Shown here: positions 33,372 through 40,848 of the stretch, piece by piece | Layout of the letters: each line of letters begins with the position of its first letter | Numbering within the stretch: the stretch's first letter is position 1 | Assembly: GCA_002868865.1 (NCBI GenBank) | Contig: PKUC01000018.1 | Coordinates: 1-58,925 of the forward strand | Origin: Desulfuromonas sp. | GTDB taxonomy: Bacteria; Desulfobacterota; Desulfuromonadia; Desulfuromonadales; Geopsychrobacteraceae | Direction: 5' to 3' | Length of the DNA: 58,925 nucleotides | The notes under the pieces: generated by a model | Told to the model about the DNA's origin: nothing | Databases searched by the model: none | What the model saw: the letters and a program-made list of their open reading frames with translations, nothing else | Translations under genes and position numbers: made by a program

Positions 33372-34319
33372 TCAGCCCTTCAGAATATAGAAACCGACAA
33401 AAGCGAGGTAACCCGCCAGCAACAGCCCCCCCTCCCCACGACCGAGACCCATGCGACGACCGATCAACGGAAGCAGCATAAAGCTGAACAGCAGCATGAT
33501 CGGCAGCTCAAAACGCAGGGTCGAAGGGTCGATCGCAATGGGACGGATCATCGCGCAGAACCCGAGGACAAAGAACAGATTAAAGATATTACTGCCGATG
33601 ACATTACCGACGCTGATATCCATCTCACCGCGCCAGGCCCCCATTAACGATGCGGCCAGTTCGGGCAAGCTGGTTCCCAGCGCAACCACGGTCATACCGA
33701 TAATCAAATCAGACACCCCGAAACTGCGGGCGATGATAATCGCCGAGCGCACCATCAGTTCAGCACCGACCCCCAGGCCGACGATACCGATCAGGATCAG
33801 AGCGATATCCCGGCTGCGATGTTTTCTTTCATCACGAACAATTTGGCTGTCAACGCTCATCGCCGCAGTTTCACGCCGACTGCTGACAACACAATAGATC
33901 AAGAAGAGGACCAGCCCGGCCACCAGAATCAAGCCATCGGTAAAGCCTAATCTGCCGTCCAGCGCCAGCATAAACAGCAGCAATGAGGCCGCCAGCATGA
34001 TCGGGATATCTTTTCTCAGGGTACTCTTTGCGACCTGCATCGGCGCCAACAGGGCCGCGGCACCAAGAATCAGACCGATATTGGCGACATTGGAACCGAT
34101 AATGTTTCCGGCAGCGATATCGGAGGTGCCTTTTAGAACCGCGGTCAAGGAGACCATCATCTCCGGCATACTGGTTGCCAGAGCAACGATAGTCATACCG
34201 ATAATCATCGGGCGAATACCGAAAGACAGCGCAAAGCGCGAGCTGCCCGACACCATGTATTCAGCACCGAAATAGAGCAACAACAACCCGGCAAAAAACA
34301 GCAGAACCGACATCAACAT
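33372..34319 (-). CDS. CaCA-family sodium/calcium exchanger (YrbG-like)
   Basis: 315 aa, about ten membrane segments. The two alpha repeats are clear: MTIVALATSMPEMMVSL with GNIIGSNVANIGLILG, and MTVVALGTSLPELAASL with GNVIGSNIFNLFFVLG. The central loop carries charged residues (about 145-165). ATG 34319 has AGGA about 7 nt upstream. Inner-membrane cation/proton or sodium exchanger; the exact ion cannot be read by eye. First gene of exchanger-DUF3108-ppaC. Confidence 0.92.
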   Translation of the reverse strand: MLMSVLLFFAGLLLLYFGAEYMVSGSSRFALSFGIRPMIIGMTIVALATSMPEMMVSLTAVLKGTSDIAAGNIIGSNVANIGLILGAAALLAPMQVAKSTLRKDIPIMLAASLLLFMLALDGRLGFTDGLILVAGLVLFLIYCVVSSRRETAAMSVDSQIVRDERKHRSRDIALILIGIVGLGVGAELMVRSAIIIARSFGVSDLIIGMTVVALGTSLPELAASLMGAWRGEMDISVGNVIGSNIFNLFFVLGFCAMIRPIAIDPSTLRFELPIMLLFSFMLLPLIGRRMGLGRGEGGLLLAGYLAFVGFYILKG

Positions 34320-34375
34320 ACCGTTATCCTGTTCAACGCTGAGACAAACCCGAGTGCTTTACAGGAAAATCGCGC

Positions 34376-34413
34376 TTGACGCGGCATTTTTTTAGAACTA
34401 ATATCCATATATT
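34376..34413 (+). promoter_or_regulatory. Strong sigma70 promoter for arsR with overlapping AT-rich dyad
   Basis: TTGACG (34376-34381), 17-nt spacer, TAATAT (34399-34404). An inverted repeat AATAT-CCAT-ATATT (34400-34413) overlaps the -10 and is a candidate autoregulatory operator. A related arm GAATATGG recurs at the start codon region (near 34446). Confidence 0.6.
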
Positions 34414-34443
34414 CAAAATTCTTTCCGATGAGTCCCTGCTACT

Positions 34444-34764
34444 ATGAATATGGAAAAAGTCACATTCAACAAAGAGATCAATTGCGACCGTGAATCAGAG
34501 ATCCTGAAGGTCCTGGGTCATCCGGTCCGCCTGAAAATTGTTGCCGGACTGCTCTCTCAATCGTGCAACGTAAAAAAGATATGGGAATGTCTCGGCCTCC
34601 CTCAGGCGACCGTCTCTCAGCACCTTGCCCTGCTGAAAAATAAGGATATCATCTCGGGTCGGCGCGAGGGGGTTGAAGTCTTTTATCAGGTTACCTGTCC
34701 CGAAGCGGTGCGCATTGTCAGCGCGCTGTTCGAGCCGGGCAACTGCGGCGATCCTCTCGCCTGA
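34444..34764 (+). CDS. ArsR-family transcriptional regulator
   Basis: 106 aa. Winged helix with ILKVLGHPVRLKIVAGL, the recognition helix LPQATVSQHLALLKNKD, and the wing SGRREGVEVFYQV. The usual ArsR metal motif ELCVCDL is replaced by SCNVKKIWECLG; with Cys in the N-terminal NCD and C-terminal GNCGD these could form a thiol or metal sensor (inference). It stands alone with its own promoter and terminator; the target is probably itself or a distant locus. Confidence 0.9.
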   Translation: MNMEKVTFNKEINCDRESEILKVLGHPVRLKIVAGLLSQSCNVKKIWECLGLPQATVSQHLALLKNKDIISGRREGVEVFYQVTCPEAVRIVSALFEPGNCGDPLA

Positions 34765-34786
34765 TTTCACACCTCACAGACAAAGC

Positions 34787-34812
34787 AAGGCCGCCCGTTC
34801 GAGCGGCCTTTT
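34787..34812 (+). terminator. Rho-independent terminator after arsR
   Basis: Perfect stem AAGGCCGC/GCGGCCTT (34787-34794, 34803-34810) with T tract. 23 nt after the arsR stop. Confidence 0.85.
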
Positions 34813-34840
34813 GCATAAACGGCGATCTTTTTCGAATCGC

Positions 34841-35041
34841 TTAATTTTTTCCTGAACGGATCGCCGCGACGGTCCGACCACGGATCCCCCAGTTTTCGGC
34901 GGGAATCTCCTCGATGACCACATGGGTTGCCTCGGGATTTTTCCCCATGACTTCCTTGATCGTCGCGGTAAAGCGTTCGATCAGCTCTTCCTTCTGTTCA
35001 GCAGTAACCCCTTCAACTGTCTGCACTGTAATCACCGGCAT
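34841..35041 (-). CDS. 4-oxalocrotonate tautomerase family protein
   Basis: 66 aa from ATG 35041 with AAAGGAGAG about 7 nt upstream. After Met removal the catalytic Pro1 is exposed (MPVITVQT). It continues EQKEELIERFTATIKEV and HVVIEEIPAENWGIRG, the typical 4-OT fold. The natural substrate is unknown; such small tautomerases are widespread and often promiscuous. It follows bioC on the same strand with about 116 nt between. Confidence 0.93.
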   Translation of the reverse strand: MPVITVQTVEGVTAEQKEELIERFTATIKEVMGKNPEATHVVIEEIPAENWGIRGRTVAAIRSGKN

Positions 35042-35157
35042 CTGGCCACTCTCCTTTCGTCCTGTACCCTCTAAAAAACGCGCAATACATCGGACGCAAC
35101 AGTATAGCCGTCCCATTCAAAGAAGCAAAGCAAAACCGTGCCAGCAGGCGTGCCCAA

Positions 35158-35970
35158 TCAGCCCGGTTTGCGCGCGAGAAGATAGATCACCTGATAGGTC
35201 GCAGGGATCTGTCCGTCTTGACCATACTCCTGTTCATAACACCGATACATCCGCTGCATGACCCGCCGTGAGGCCAATCCTGGTGGGCGGTGGGCACTGG
35301 CGTTCTGTGCACCAATCTTTTTGAGATTGCGCAACAGGGTCGGAACATCGGGGTGCCATTCCGTTTCATTTTCAGAAAACAGCTGTTCGATCGTCAACGT
35401 ACCGGCGATGCCACAACGCAGATCGTCCTGTGCCGGAAATGACTGTCCGTGGGATAATCCGCGATCGAGAGCCTGCCGGTGAGAGTTGCGCAGTTCAAAC
35501 AGGGTGCGGTCTCCGAACAGGGCAAGCGCAACCTGACCTCCTGGACGCAGCACTCGCTCGATTTCAGCGAAGGCGCCATTAAGATCCTCGACCCATTGAT
35601 AGACAGACGTGGAAATCAAAAAATCGAAACAGTCATCCACAAAAGGGAGTGCGCCGGCATCCGCATCACAGATCATCGCTTGCGGAAAGAGTTTTTGGCA
35701 GTGCAGGCTCATGCCGTGTGCGACATCGGACAGCACCAGGTGTGCCTGAGGAAAGGTTTGACCGAAAGCACGGCTGAGCATCCCGGTTCCGCACCCGACC
35801 TCCAGCCCCAGACCCGACGGCGGCTGAGATTGTTGTGCCATCAACTCGACAAGGCGGTTGACGACGGTTTTCTGCACCCGCGCGTACCGATCATATTCTG
35901 CCGCGTGACTGGAAAAATGCTGCCTCACCATGCGGCGGTCCAGATGTTCAGTATCAATATCACCGTTCAT
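35158..35970 (-). CDS. bioC: Malonyl-ACP O-methyltransferase BioC
   Basis: 270 aa from ATG 35970, which overlaps the bioH stop by 11 nt; a longer open frame upstream is out of phase with bioH and spurious. BioC features: MVRQHFSSHAAEYDRYARVQ at the N-terminus, SAM motif LEVGCGTGMLS, and SDVAHGMSL and LISTSVYQWVEDLNGAF. BioC methylates malonyl-ACP to start pimeloyl-ACP methyl ester synthesis. It is last in bioW-bioF-bioH-bioC. Confidence 0.93.
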   Translation of the reverse strand: MNGDIDTEHLDRRMVRQHFSSHAAEYDRYARVQKTVVNRLVELMAQQSQPPSGLGLEVGCGTGMLSRAFGQTFPQAHLVLSDVAHGMSLHCQKLFPQAMICDADAGALPFVDDCFDFLISTSVYQWVEDLNGAFAEIERVLRPGGQVALALFGDRTLFELRNSHRQALDRGLSHGQSFPAQDDLRCGIAGTLTIEQLFSENETEWHPDVPTLLRNLKKIGAQNASAHRPPGLASRRVMQRMYRCYEQEYGQDGQIPATYQVIYLLARKPG

Positions 35971-36778
35971 GCAAAAACTCCCGCCAGAGCTTCTCACAAA
36001 GATCGGGACGGCTGAAGAACGGAGCATGGCCGATCCCCTCAAGCATCGACACGCTCGCCGCGTCGAGCCGGGCCGCCAGATATGCTCCGGCGCCGCTGGG
36101 AATGATCGCATCGGAAACGCCATGCTGGACCATGACCGAGCACGGCAGAGCCTGCAACTGCCCGCGTAGATCCGTGCGCGACAGGAGTCCCAGCGTAGCG
36201 ATGCTGTCTTCCGAGGCCGGAACCTTCGCAGCGCGCACCGCGAAATCGAGAATCTGACGGCGGCGGGCAGGAGCGATTTCACCGGGGGCAAACTGAAGAT
36301 CGAAAAAATCCTCGAGGGTGGTCATATACCGGCTGCGGAGTTGGCGTTCCATGGTCCTCACCTGTCCCTGCGGCAGGCCGTGCTTCCAATCCCCGCCCTG
36401 ATTGAAGCAGGGTGTTGTCGAAATCAGCATCAGCTGTCGACAGTCCACCCTGCCCTCAAGCACCATCTGGAGCGCCACCTGGCCTCCTAGAGACCAGCCG
36501 AGCAGAGAGGGGTTATTGATGTCGAGGATCTCAAGCCACTCGCCGATGCTTGCCGAAAGTGATGATAACGCATACAGATCGAGGGAAGCTGATCCGCCAT
36601 GGCCTGGAAGGTCAGGACAGAGCACCCGAAATTCGTCGCCCAAACGCTCTGCCATCTCAGTAAAAACCGCCCCCGACATCGACCAACCGTGCAGCATCAC
36701 CAGAGGGTGACCCTGTCCGCACTCACGCCATGCGATGGTCCGACCATCGGCCAGAGTAACGGTACTATGAGAGTTCAT
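35960..36778 (-). CDS. bioH: Pimeloyl-ACP methyl ester esterase BioH
   Basis: 272 aa from ATG 36778, overlapping bioF by 14 nt; a GTG at 36808 also opens the frame but is less likely. Alpha/beta hydrolase with nucleophile elbow GWSLGGQVAL, LHGWSMSGAVF for the oxyanion region, the BioH-like cap STTPCFNQGGDW and catalytic His in GIGHAPFFSRPD. BioH removes the methyl group from pimeloyl-ACP methyl ester. Operon position between bioF and bioC supports BioH over other hydrolases. Confidence 0.9.
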   Translation of the reverse strand: MNSHSTVTLADGRTIAWRECGQGHPLVMLHGWSMSGAVFTEMAERLGDEFRVLCPDLPGHGGSASLDLYALSSLSASIGEWLEILDINNPSLLGWSLGGQVALQMVLEGRVDCRQLMLISTTPCFNQGGDWKHGLPQGQVRTMERQLRSRYMTTLEDFFDLQFAPGEIAPARRRQILDFAVRAAKVPASEDSIATLGLLSRTDLRGQLQALPCSVMVQHGVSDAIIPSGAGAYLAARLDAASVSMLEGIGHAPFFSRPDLCEKLWREFLHER

Positions 36779-37967
36779 CTTGTCTCGCACGTTCGTTGTT
36801 TCCTTCACTCACAACCCGGATAATCGTTTCGGCTGCTCGGCGCAGATCGGCGGCGGAGTGATCCGCCATCAGGGTCGCGCGCAGGCGACAGGTTCCCGCC
36901 GAGACCGTCGGCGGGCGAATTCCGCTGAGAAAAATTCCCTGTGCAAACAGCTGTTCCGACAGGCGCATGGTGATATTCGCCTCACCGATCAAAACCGGCA
37001 CAATCTGTGTTGTACTGCCGCAGAGATCAAGTCCGGCCTCGGCCAGGATATGACTGAACAGCTCGCGATTCGATTCCAAGCGGGCGCGTCGTTTGGCCCC
37101 CTCGGGGCTGTCGACCAGATCGATAGCCGCCAGACTAGCCGCCAGGACTGCTGGCGGCAGGCTTGTCGAGAAGATAAAGCTGCGGGACCGATTGATCAGG
37201 GTATCGATTACCGCACGATCAGCGGCTACGTACGCACCATAACTGCCAAACCCTTTACCGAAGGTTCCCATCTGCAGATCGATATCGCCAAGACATCCCA
37301 AGGATTCTGCGCTGCCACGCCCCCGTGCGCCGAGGACTCCGCCGCCGTGGGCATCGTCAACCATCAACCAGGCATCATAACGTCTCTTCAGCGCGACCAG
37401 ACTGTTCAGCGGAGCGATGTCACCATCCATACTGAACACACCGTCAACAACGATCAGCCAACGCCCTTTGCGCTGGTGCTGCTCGACGATAAGCCGTTCC
37501 TCCAGCGCCGCCATGTCGTTGTGGGGAAAGACGACAATACGCGCCCCCGACAAACGGCAGCCGTCGATAATCGAGGCATGGTTGAGGCTGTCTGAAAAGA
37601 CAACATCATCCGGGCCCATCAGTCCTTGAATAATACCGTTATTGGCCGCGTACCCACTGTTGAACAGCAGCGCACCTTCGGTTTCCTTAAAAGCGGCCAC
37701 GCGCTCTTCTAATTGATGGTGAAGGCGCATGCTGCCGGAAATCAGACGACTGGCTCCAGAACCACTGCCAAAGTCACGGGCGGCACGACTGCTCGCCTCG
37801 GCCAAAAGCGGGTGATTGGCCAGTCCGAGATAATTATTGGAACAGAGCAGCAGTTTCTCTGCGCCGTCGATGGTCACCCACGCATCCTGCGGGCCGTCGA
37901 CACACCGCAGCGTCCGCAGCAGTCCCTGTTTTTTAAGCCAATCCAGTTGGTGTTGAAGCTGTGACAT
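36765..37967 (-). CDS. bioF: 8-amino-7-oxononanoate synthase
   Basis: 400 aa, ATG 37967, 23 nt after bioW. PLP family signatures: LLCSNNYLGLANHPLL, FNSGYAANNGIIQGL, DSLNHASIIDGCRLSGA, DDAHGGGVLGARGRG, and the Schiff-base lysine in TFGKGFGSYGAY. It condenses a pimeloyl thioester with alanine, the first committed ring step of biotin synthesis. Its pimeloyl substrate could be the CoA form from BioW or the ACP form from BioC/BioH, both encoded in this operon. Confidence 0.96.
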   Translation of the reverse strand: MSQLQHQLDWLKKQGLLRTLRCVDGPQDAWVTIDGAEKLLLCSNNYLGLANHPLLAEASSRAARDFGSGSGASRLISGSMRLHHQLEERVAAFKETEGALLFNSGYAANNGIIQGLMGPDDVVFSDSLNHASIIDGCRLSGARIVVFPHNDMAALEERLIVEQHQRKGRWLIVVDGVFSMDGDIAPLNSLVALKRRYDAWLMVDDAHGGGVLGARGRGSAESLGCLGDIDLQMGTFGKGFGSYGAYVAADRAVIDTLINRSRSFIFSTSLPPAVLAASLAAIDLVDSPEGAKRRARLESNRELFSHILAEAGLDLCGSTTQIVPVLIGEANITMRLSEQLFAQGIFLSGIRPPTVSAGTCRLRATLMADHSAADLRRAAETIIRVVSEGNNERARQDELS

Positions 37968-37990
37968 AACGGGGAGCCCCCTAAGTCAAA

Positions 37991-38779
37991 TCAGAAAGAA
38001 GCCGGTACCGAACCCAGTGTCGTTGCTAGAAACGGGGTGCCCTGTAGCGCGTCGATCAACGGCTGGACATCATCACATCGATTACGGATAAAAAAAGCGC
38101 GGCCACCCTGTAGGTCACCAGCAGGTTTCATCAGATCGATGCGCTGATAGCCATAGACCGATGAGGCGACATAACCCGCGAGGTAGTCAGGATCATCAGA
38201 CCAGCAGAGTTCTGCGACCACACCGCAGGTAGCGACCTTACTCGCCAACACCAGTGCTTCACAAACATGGCTGTTGTCCAGTCCAATCAATGCCAAACGC
38301 TGGCGCAAGGCAGAGAGAACCTCTTTTGACATATCCATACGACTGACCCGGACACCGCGCTGCTGATCCGGTTCATACCGCTTTCCGCTGTCTGCGTCGA
38401 TCAACATGGCACCGCGCATGTTAATACGATGTCCAGCAGCGCCATCGGCCATCAGAATCAGTGCAGTAGTTGCGGCAGACTCCGCAATGCCGCATTTCAT
38501 CAACAGATCCACGGCCAGGTCGCGACCCTGCCGATAATCACCAACAGAGAAAAAGGACAGATCGAGCAGACGCCCACGCACGACATCTTCGTCAGCGATC
38601 GATTCGACCGTCAAACGGACCTGATCGGCCCTCCCCCGCGTGTGCCGTAATGCGCGATGCAGCATATCGACGGCAACGTCCTCGACCGATTCGGACCCCG
38701 GCAGCAACCGTTCGGCCCCGGACAGGTGGTGCCCATTAAGGGATGCATGCATGCGAATGCTTTGAAACGGATCGGACAT
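37991..38779 (-). CDS. bioW: 6-carboxyhexanoate-CoA ligase (pimeloyl-CoA synthetase) BioW
   Basis: 262 aa from ATG 38779, close to family length (about 250-260). Clear BioW signatures: SIRMHASLNGHHLSGAERLLPG, GKRYEPDQQRGVRVSRMDMS, CEALVLASKVATCGVVAELCWSDDPDYLAGYVAS (in parts) and GYQRIDLMKPAGD. It activates pimelate with ATP and CoA. An upstream ATG at 38848 has a good GAGAGG site and would add 23 residues, but a BirA operator (38809-38840) lies between the two ATGs, so the downstream ATG is chosen. No good ribosome site precedes 38779, so the leader may be very short. Confidence 0.93.
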   Translation of the reverse strand: MSDPFQSIRMHASLNGHHLSGAERLLPGSESVEDVAVDMLHRALRHTRGRADQVRLTVESIADEDVVRGRLLDLSFFSVGDYRQGRDLAVDLLMKCGIAESAATTALILMADGAAGHRINMRGAMLIDADSGKRYEPDQQRGVRVSRMDMSKEVLSALRQRLALIGLDNSHVCEALVLASKVATCGVVAELCWSDDPDYLAGYVASSVYGYQRIDLMKPAGDLQGGRAFFIRNRCDDVQPLIDALQGTPFLATTLGSVPASF

Positions 38780-38808
38780 GGCGCAGAAGCTATCATGGCG
38801 ATTTTCGC

Positions 38809-38840
38809 TTGTCAACTCGGCAAAAACCAAAGGTTTACAA
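38809..38840. promoter_or_regulatory. BirA operator (biotin repressor box) for bioW-bioF-bioH-bioC
   Basis: TTGTCAACT (38809-38817), 14-nt spacer, GGTTTACAA (38832-38840). This matches the known BirA box TTGTNAACC-N14/15-GGTTNACAA at all but one position. On the minus strand its right half contains TTGACA (38815-38810), a possible -35 element for bioW (with TAGCTT at 38792-38787 after 17 nt). Repression by biotinyl-AMP-bound BirA is expected. Confidence 0.85.
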
Positions 38841-38856
38841 GCAACCATGTAGCCTC

Positions 38857-38885
38857 TCGACGCACCAGATGGTCCATGCTATCAT
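38857..38885 (+). promoter_or_regulatory. Predicted promoter for ccsA-resB
   Basis: TCGACG (38857-38862), 17-nt spacer, TATCAT (38880-38885), start near 38892, before the GTG start of ccsA. It is divergent from the biotin operon. Confidence 0.4.
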
Positions 38886-38914
38886 CCTCAAAACATGAAC
38901 TAGAGACGAGGCAC

Positions 38915-39712
38915 AGCGTGAACAGTCTACTCCTATTAAAACTCGCCAGTGGGTGCTACCTGCTCTCCGTAGCGGGATATCTCCTGAATCTTCATTTTAA
39001 CGCCAAGCGTCTGCAGCAGATCTCCTTCAGCTGCGTTGTCAGCGGATTCCTGTTGCAGACGATCTGTCTGGGTTGGCGCTGGCATATCGCCGGCTTTCTA
39101 CCGGTCACCAATCTGTTTTCAACACTGTTCTTTTTCAGCTGGTCATTGGCCGCTTGCTACCTCTACTTCGATATCCGTTACCGGATCGGTGCCACAGGCC
39201 TGTTCGTCATGTTCCTCAATCTGACGCTCCTGTTCTTCGCCCTGGGACGCGACTCTACCCTGCCGACTCTGATCAGCAGTCTCGACACCCCTTTTTTCAG
39301 TCTGCATATCATCTTTTCATTTTTGGGGTATGCCCTGTTTGCGATGGCCTTTTCCCTGGGCATCCTCTATCTGGTTCAGCGTGTCTTCACCGTTTCGCAG
39401 TTACCATCTCTGGCTGTACTCCGCAAGCTGAATGAAGAGTCGATCTTTCTCGGCTTTGCCCTGTTTACCCTCTGCATGATTGTCGGCGCAATCTGGGCTC
39501 ACTGGGCCTGGGGGTACTATTTCTCCTGGAATATCAAAGGGATCTGGTCTTTTCTGGTCTGGCTGTTTTACGCCGGCATGTGCCATGCGAAATTCATCAA
39601 AAGATGGCAAGGGACCGGTTATGCCCTGCTCTCCATTATCGGCTTTGGTGTAGTTCTGTTTACCTATCTTGGCATTGGCCTGCTGCTCGAAAGTAATCAT
39701 CCGCTGGAGTAA
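38915..39712 (+). CDS. ccsA: CcsA/ResC-like cytochrome c assembly protein
   Basis: 265 aa from GTG 38915 with GAGG about 7 nt upstream; the open frame extends far upstream into bioW antisense without support. About eight membrane segments, the tryptophan-rich heme-handling WWD-like motif WAHWAWGYYFSWNIKG, and conserved histidines (HIAGFLPVTNLFS, HIIFSFLGYALF). With ResB it exports and attaches heme in system II cytochrome c maturation. resB follows 4 nt downstream. Confidence 0.92.
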   Translation, partial: SVNSLLLLKLASGCYLLSVAGYLLNLHFNAKRLQQISFSCVVSGFLLQTICLGWRWHIAGFLPVTNLFSTLFFFSWSLAACYLYFDIRYRIGATGLFVMFLNLTLLFFALGRDSTLPTLISSLDTPFFSLHIIFSFLGYALFAMAFSLGILYLVQRVFTVSQLPSLAVLRKLNEESIFLGFALFTLCMIVGAIWAHWAWGYYFSWNIKGIWSFLVWLFYAGMCHAKFIKRWQGTGYALLSIIGFGVVLFTYLGIGLLLESNHPLE

Positions 39713-39716
39713 ACCG

Positions 39717-40763
39717 ATGCTCAAAACCACCTGGTCCCTGCTTTGTTCTCTGAAAGTAGCTATCTTTGTCGCCAGTGGCGCGACCCTGCTTTTGATGGGA
39801 GGTTCCCTGCAGGTTCCCTCGCATCCGACCCTCTTCGGTCACATGGATCAGGTCCCTTTCGGAACCTGGCTTTCAGAAACCGCCCTGCCGCATCTCTCTA
39901 AGACCTGGTGGTTCTGGGGGGCAGCGGCTCTGATGATTCTGCTCGGAGTAAACACCCTGTGCTGCTTTATCGACTGGCTGTTCAACCTCAAGGCACGCTG
40001 GAAGAAATGCGGAGAATACCTGCTCCATCTGGGTGTCATACTTATCCTGGGCGCCTACATCTGGGGGAGCATCTCCGGATGGCGAAACAGCGACACCAAG
40101 ATTGCAGTCGGAGACCAGATTGTCCTTAAGGACTGGCCCGGATACGCCCTGAAACTCAACAGCTTCAAACCGATATTCGGCACCAATGGTCCTCCCATCG
40201 ACATGATCAGCCATGTCACCCTGCTGCGTGATGATACCCCACTGCTCGAAGCTGACGTCGCCATCAATGCGCCCCTTCTCCGAGGCGGTCTGGTTGTCAC
40301 GCCGGTGTCCTTCGGCAAAGAGCCGGTTGGTCTGATCTTTACCGATCGCACCGAAACGTCACAAACGATCGAAGGGGGAGACACACTCACCACGGACAAT
40401 GGCAGCCGGATTGAGTTTTTACGCTTTATCCCCGACCTGAAACAACATCGGGACGGTAGTCTGTCCTATCGCACTGATCGTGTCGGAACACCGGCCTTTC
40501 AGATAAAGATCACCTTTGCCGACGGAAACCAGTGGCAGGGCTGGTACACCCCGACCACAGCTGTGCCCCGCCCGCTACAGATGGCAGGCTTCGTGCTCCG
40601 ACCCCGTGCCGTCGCTTATCAGGATTACAGTATCTTGACGATCAACTACGATCCGGGTGCTCCTATGGCGATGGCGGGAGCGATTTTCATGACCACAGGT
40701 GTGCTGATTTCACTGTTTTCATTCTACCGAAAACGCACCCGCAATGATCGACCCAGCATCTAA
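39717..40763 (+). CDS. resB: ResB-like cytochrome c biogenesis protein
   Basis: 348 aa from ATG 39717 with GGAG about 8 nt upstream. The ResB layout is visible: segments at about 8-30, 62-80 and 100-117, then a large periplasmic loop (about 118-310, with WRNSDTKIAVGDQIVLKDWPGY in part) and a final membrane segment (about 315-335). It is on the short side for ResB. It works with CcsA as cytochrome c synthetase; c-type cytochromes are abundant in this bacterial group. Confidence 0.9.
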   Translation: MLKTTWSLLCSLKVAIFVASGATLLLMGGSLQVPSHPTLFGHMDQVPFGTWLSETALPHLSKTWWFWGAAALMILLGVNTLCCFIDWLFNLKARWKKCGEYLLHLGVILILGAYIWGSISGWRNSDTKIAVGDQIVLKDWPGYALKLNSFKPIFGTNGPPIDMISHVTLLRDDTPLLEADVAINAPLLRGGLVVTPVSFGKEPVGLIFTDRTETSQTIEGGDTLTTDNGSRIEFLRFIPDLKQHRDGSLSYRTDRVGTPAFQIKITFADGNQWQGWYTPTTAVPRPLQMAGFVLRPRAVAYQDYSILTINYDPGAPMAMAGAIFMTTGVLISLFSFYRKRTRNDRPSI

Positions 40764-40848
40764 CTCGCTCCGACCTCATTAAAAAGATGCCACTCATTCA
40801 ACGCCTTCTGTTATATTTAAGAGCATGCCAATGTCAGGAGGAGGAATC

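Noticed and set aside
38780-38848. 23-residue N-terminal extension of BioW from ATG 38848
   Set aside because: It would put the BirA operator inside the coding sequence and exceed family length, although the codon has a good ribosome site.
38657-38914. Upstream extension of the ccsA frame from 38657
   Set aside because: It lies antisense to bioW and across its operator; GTG 38915 has a good ribosome site and starts the first membrane segment.
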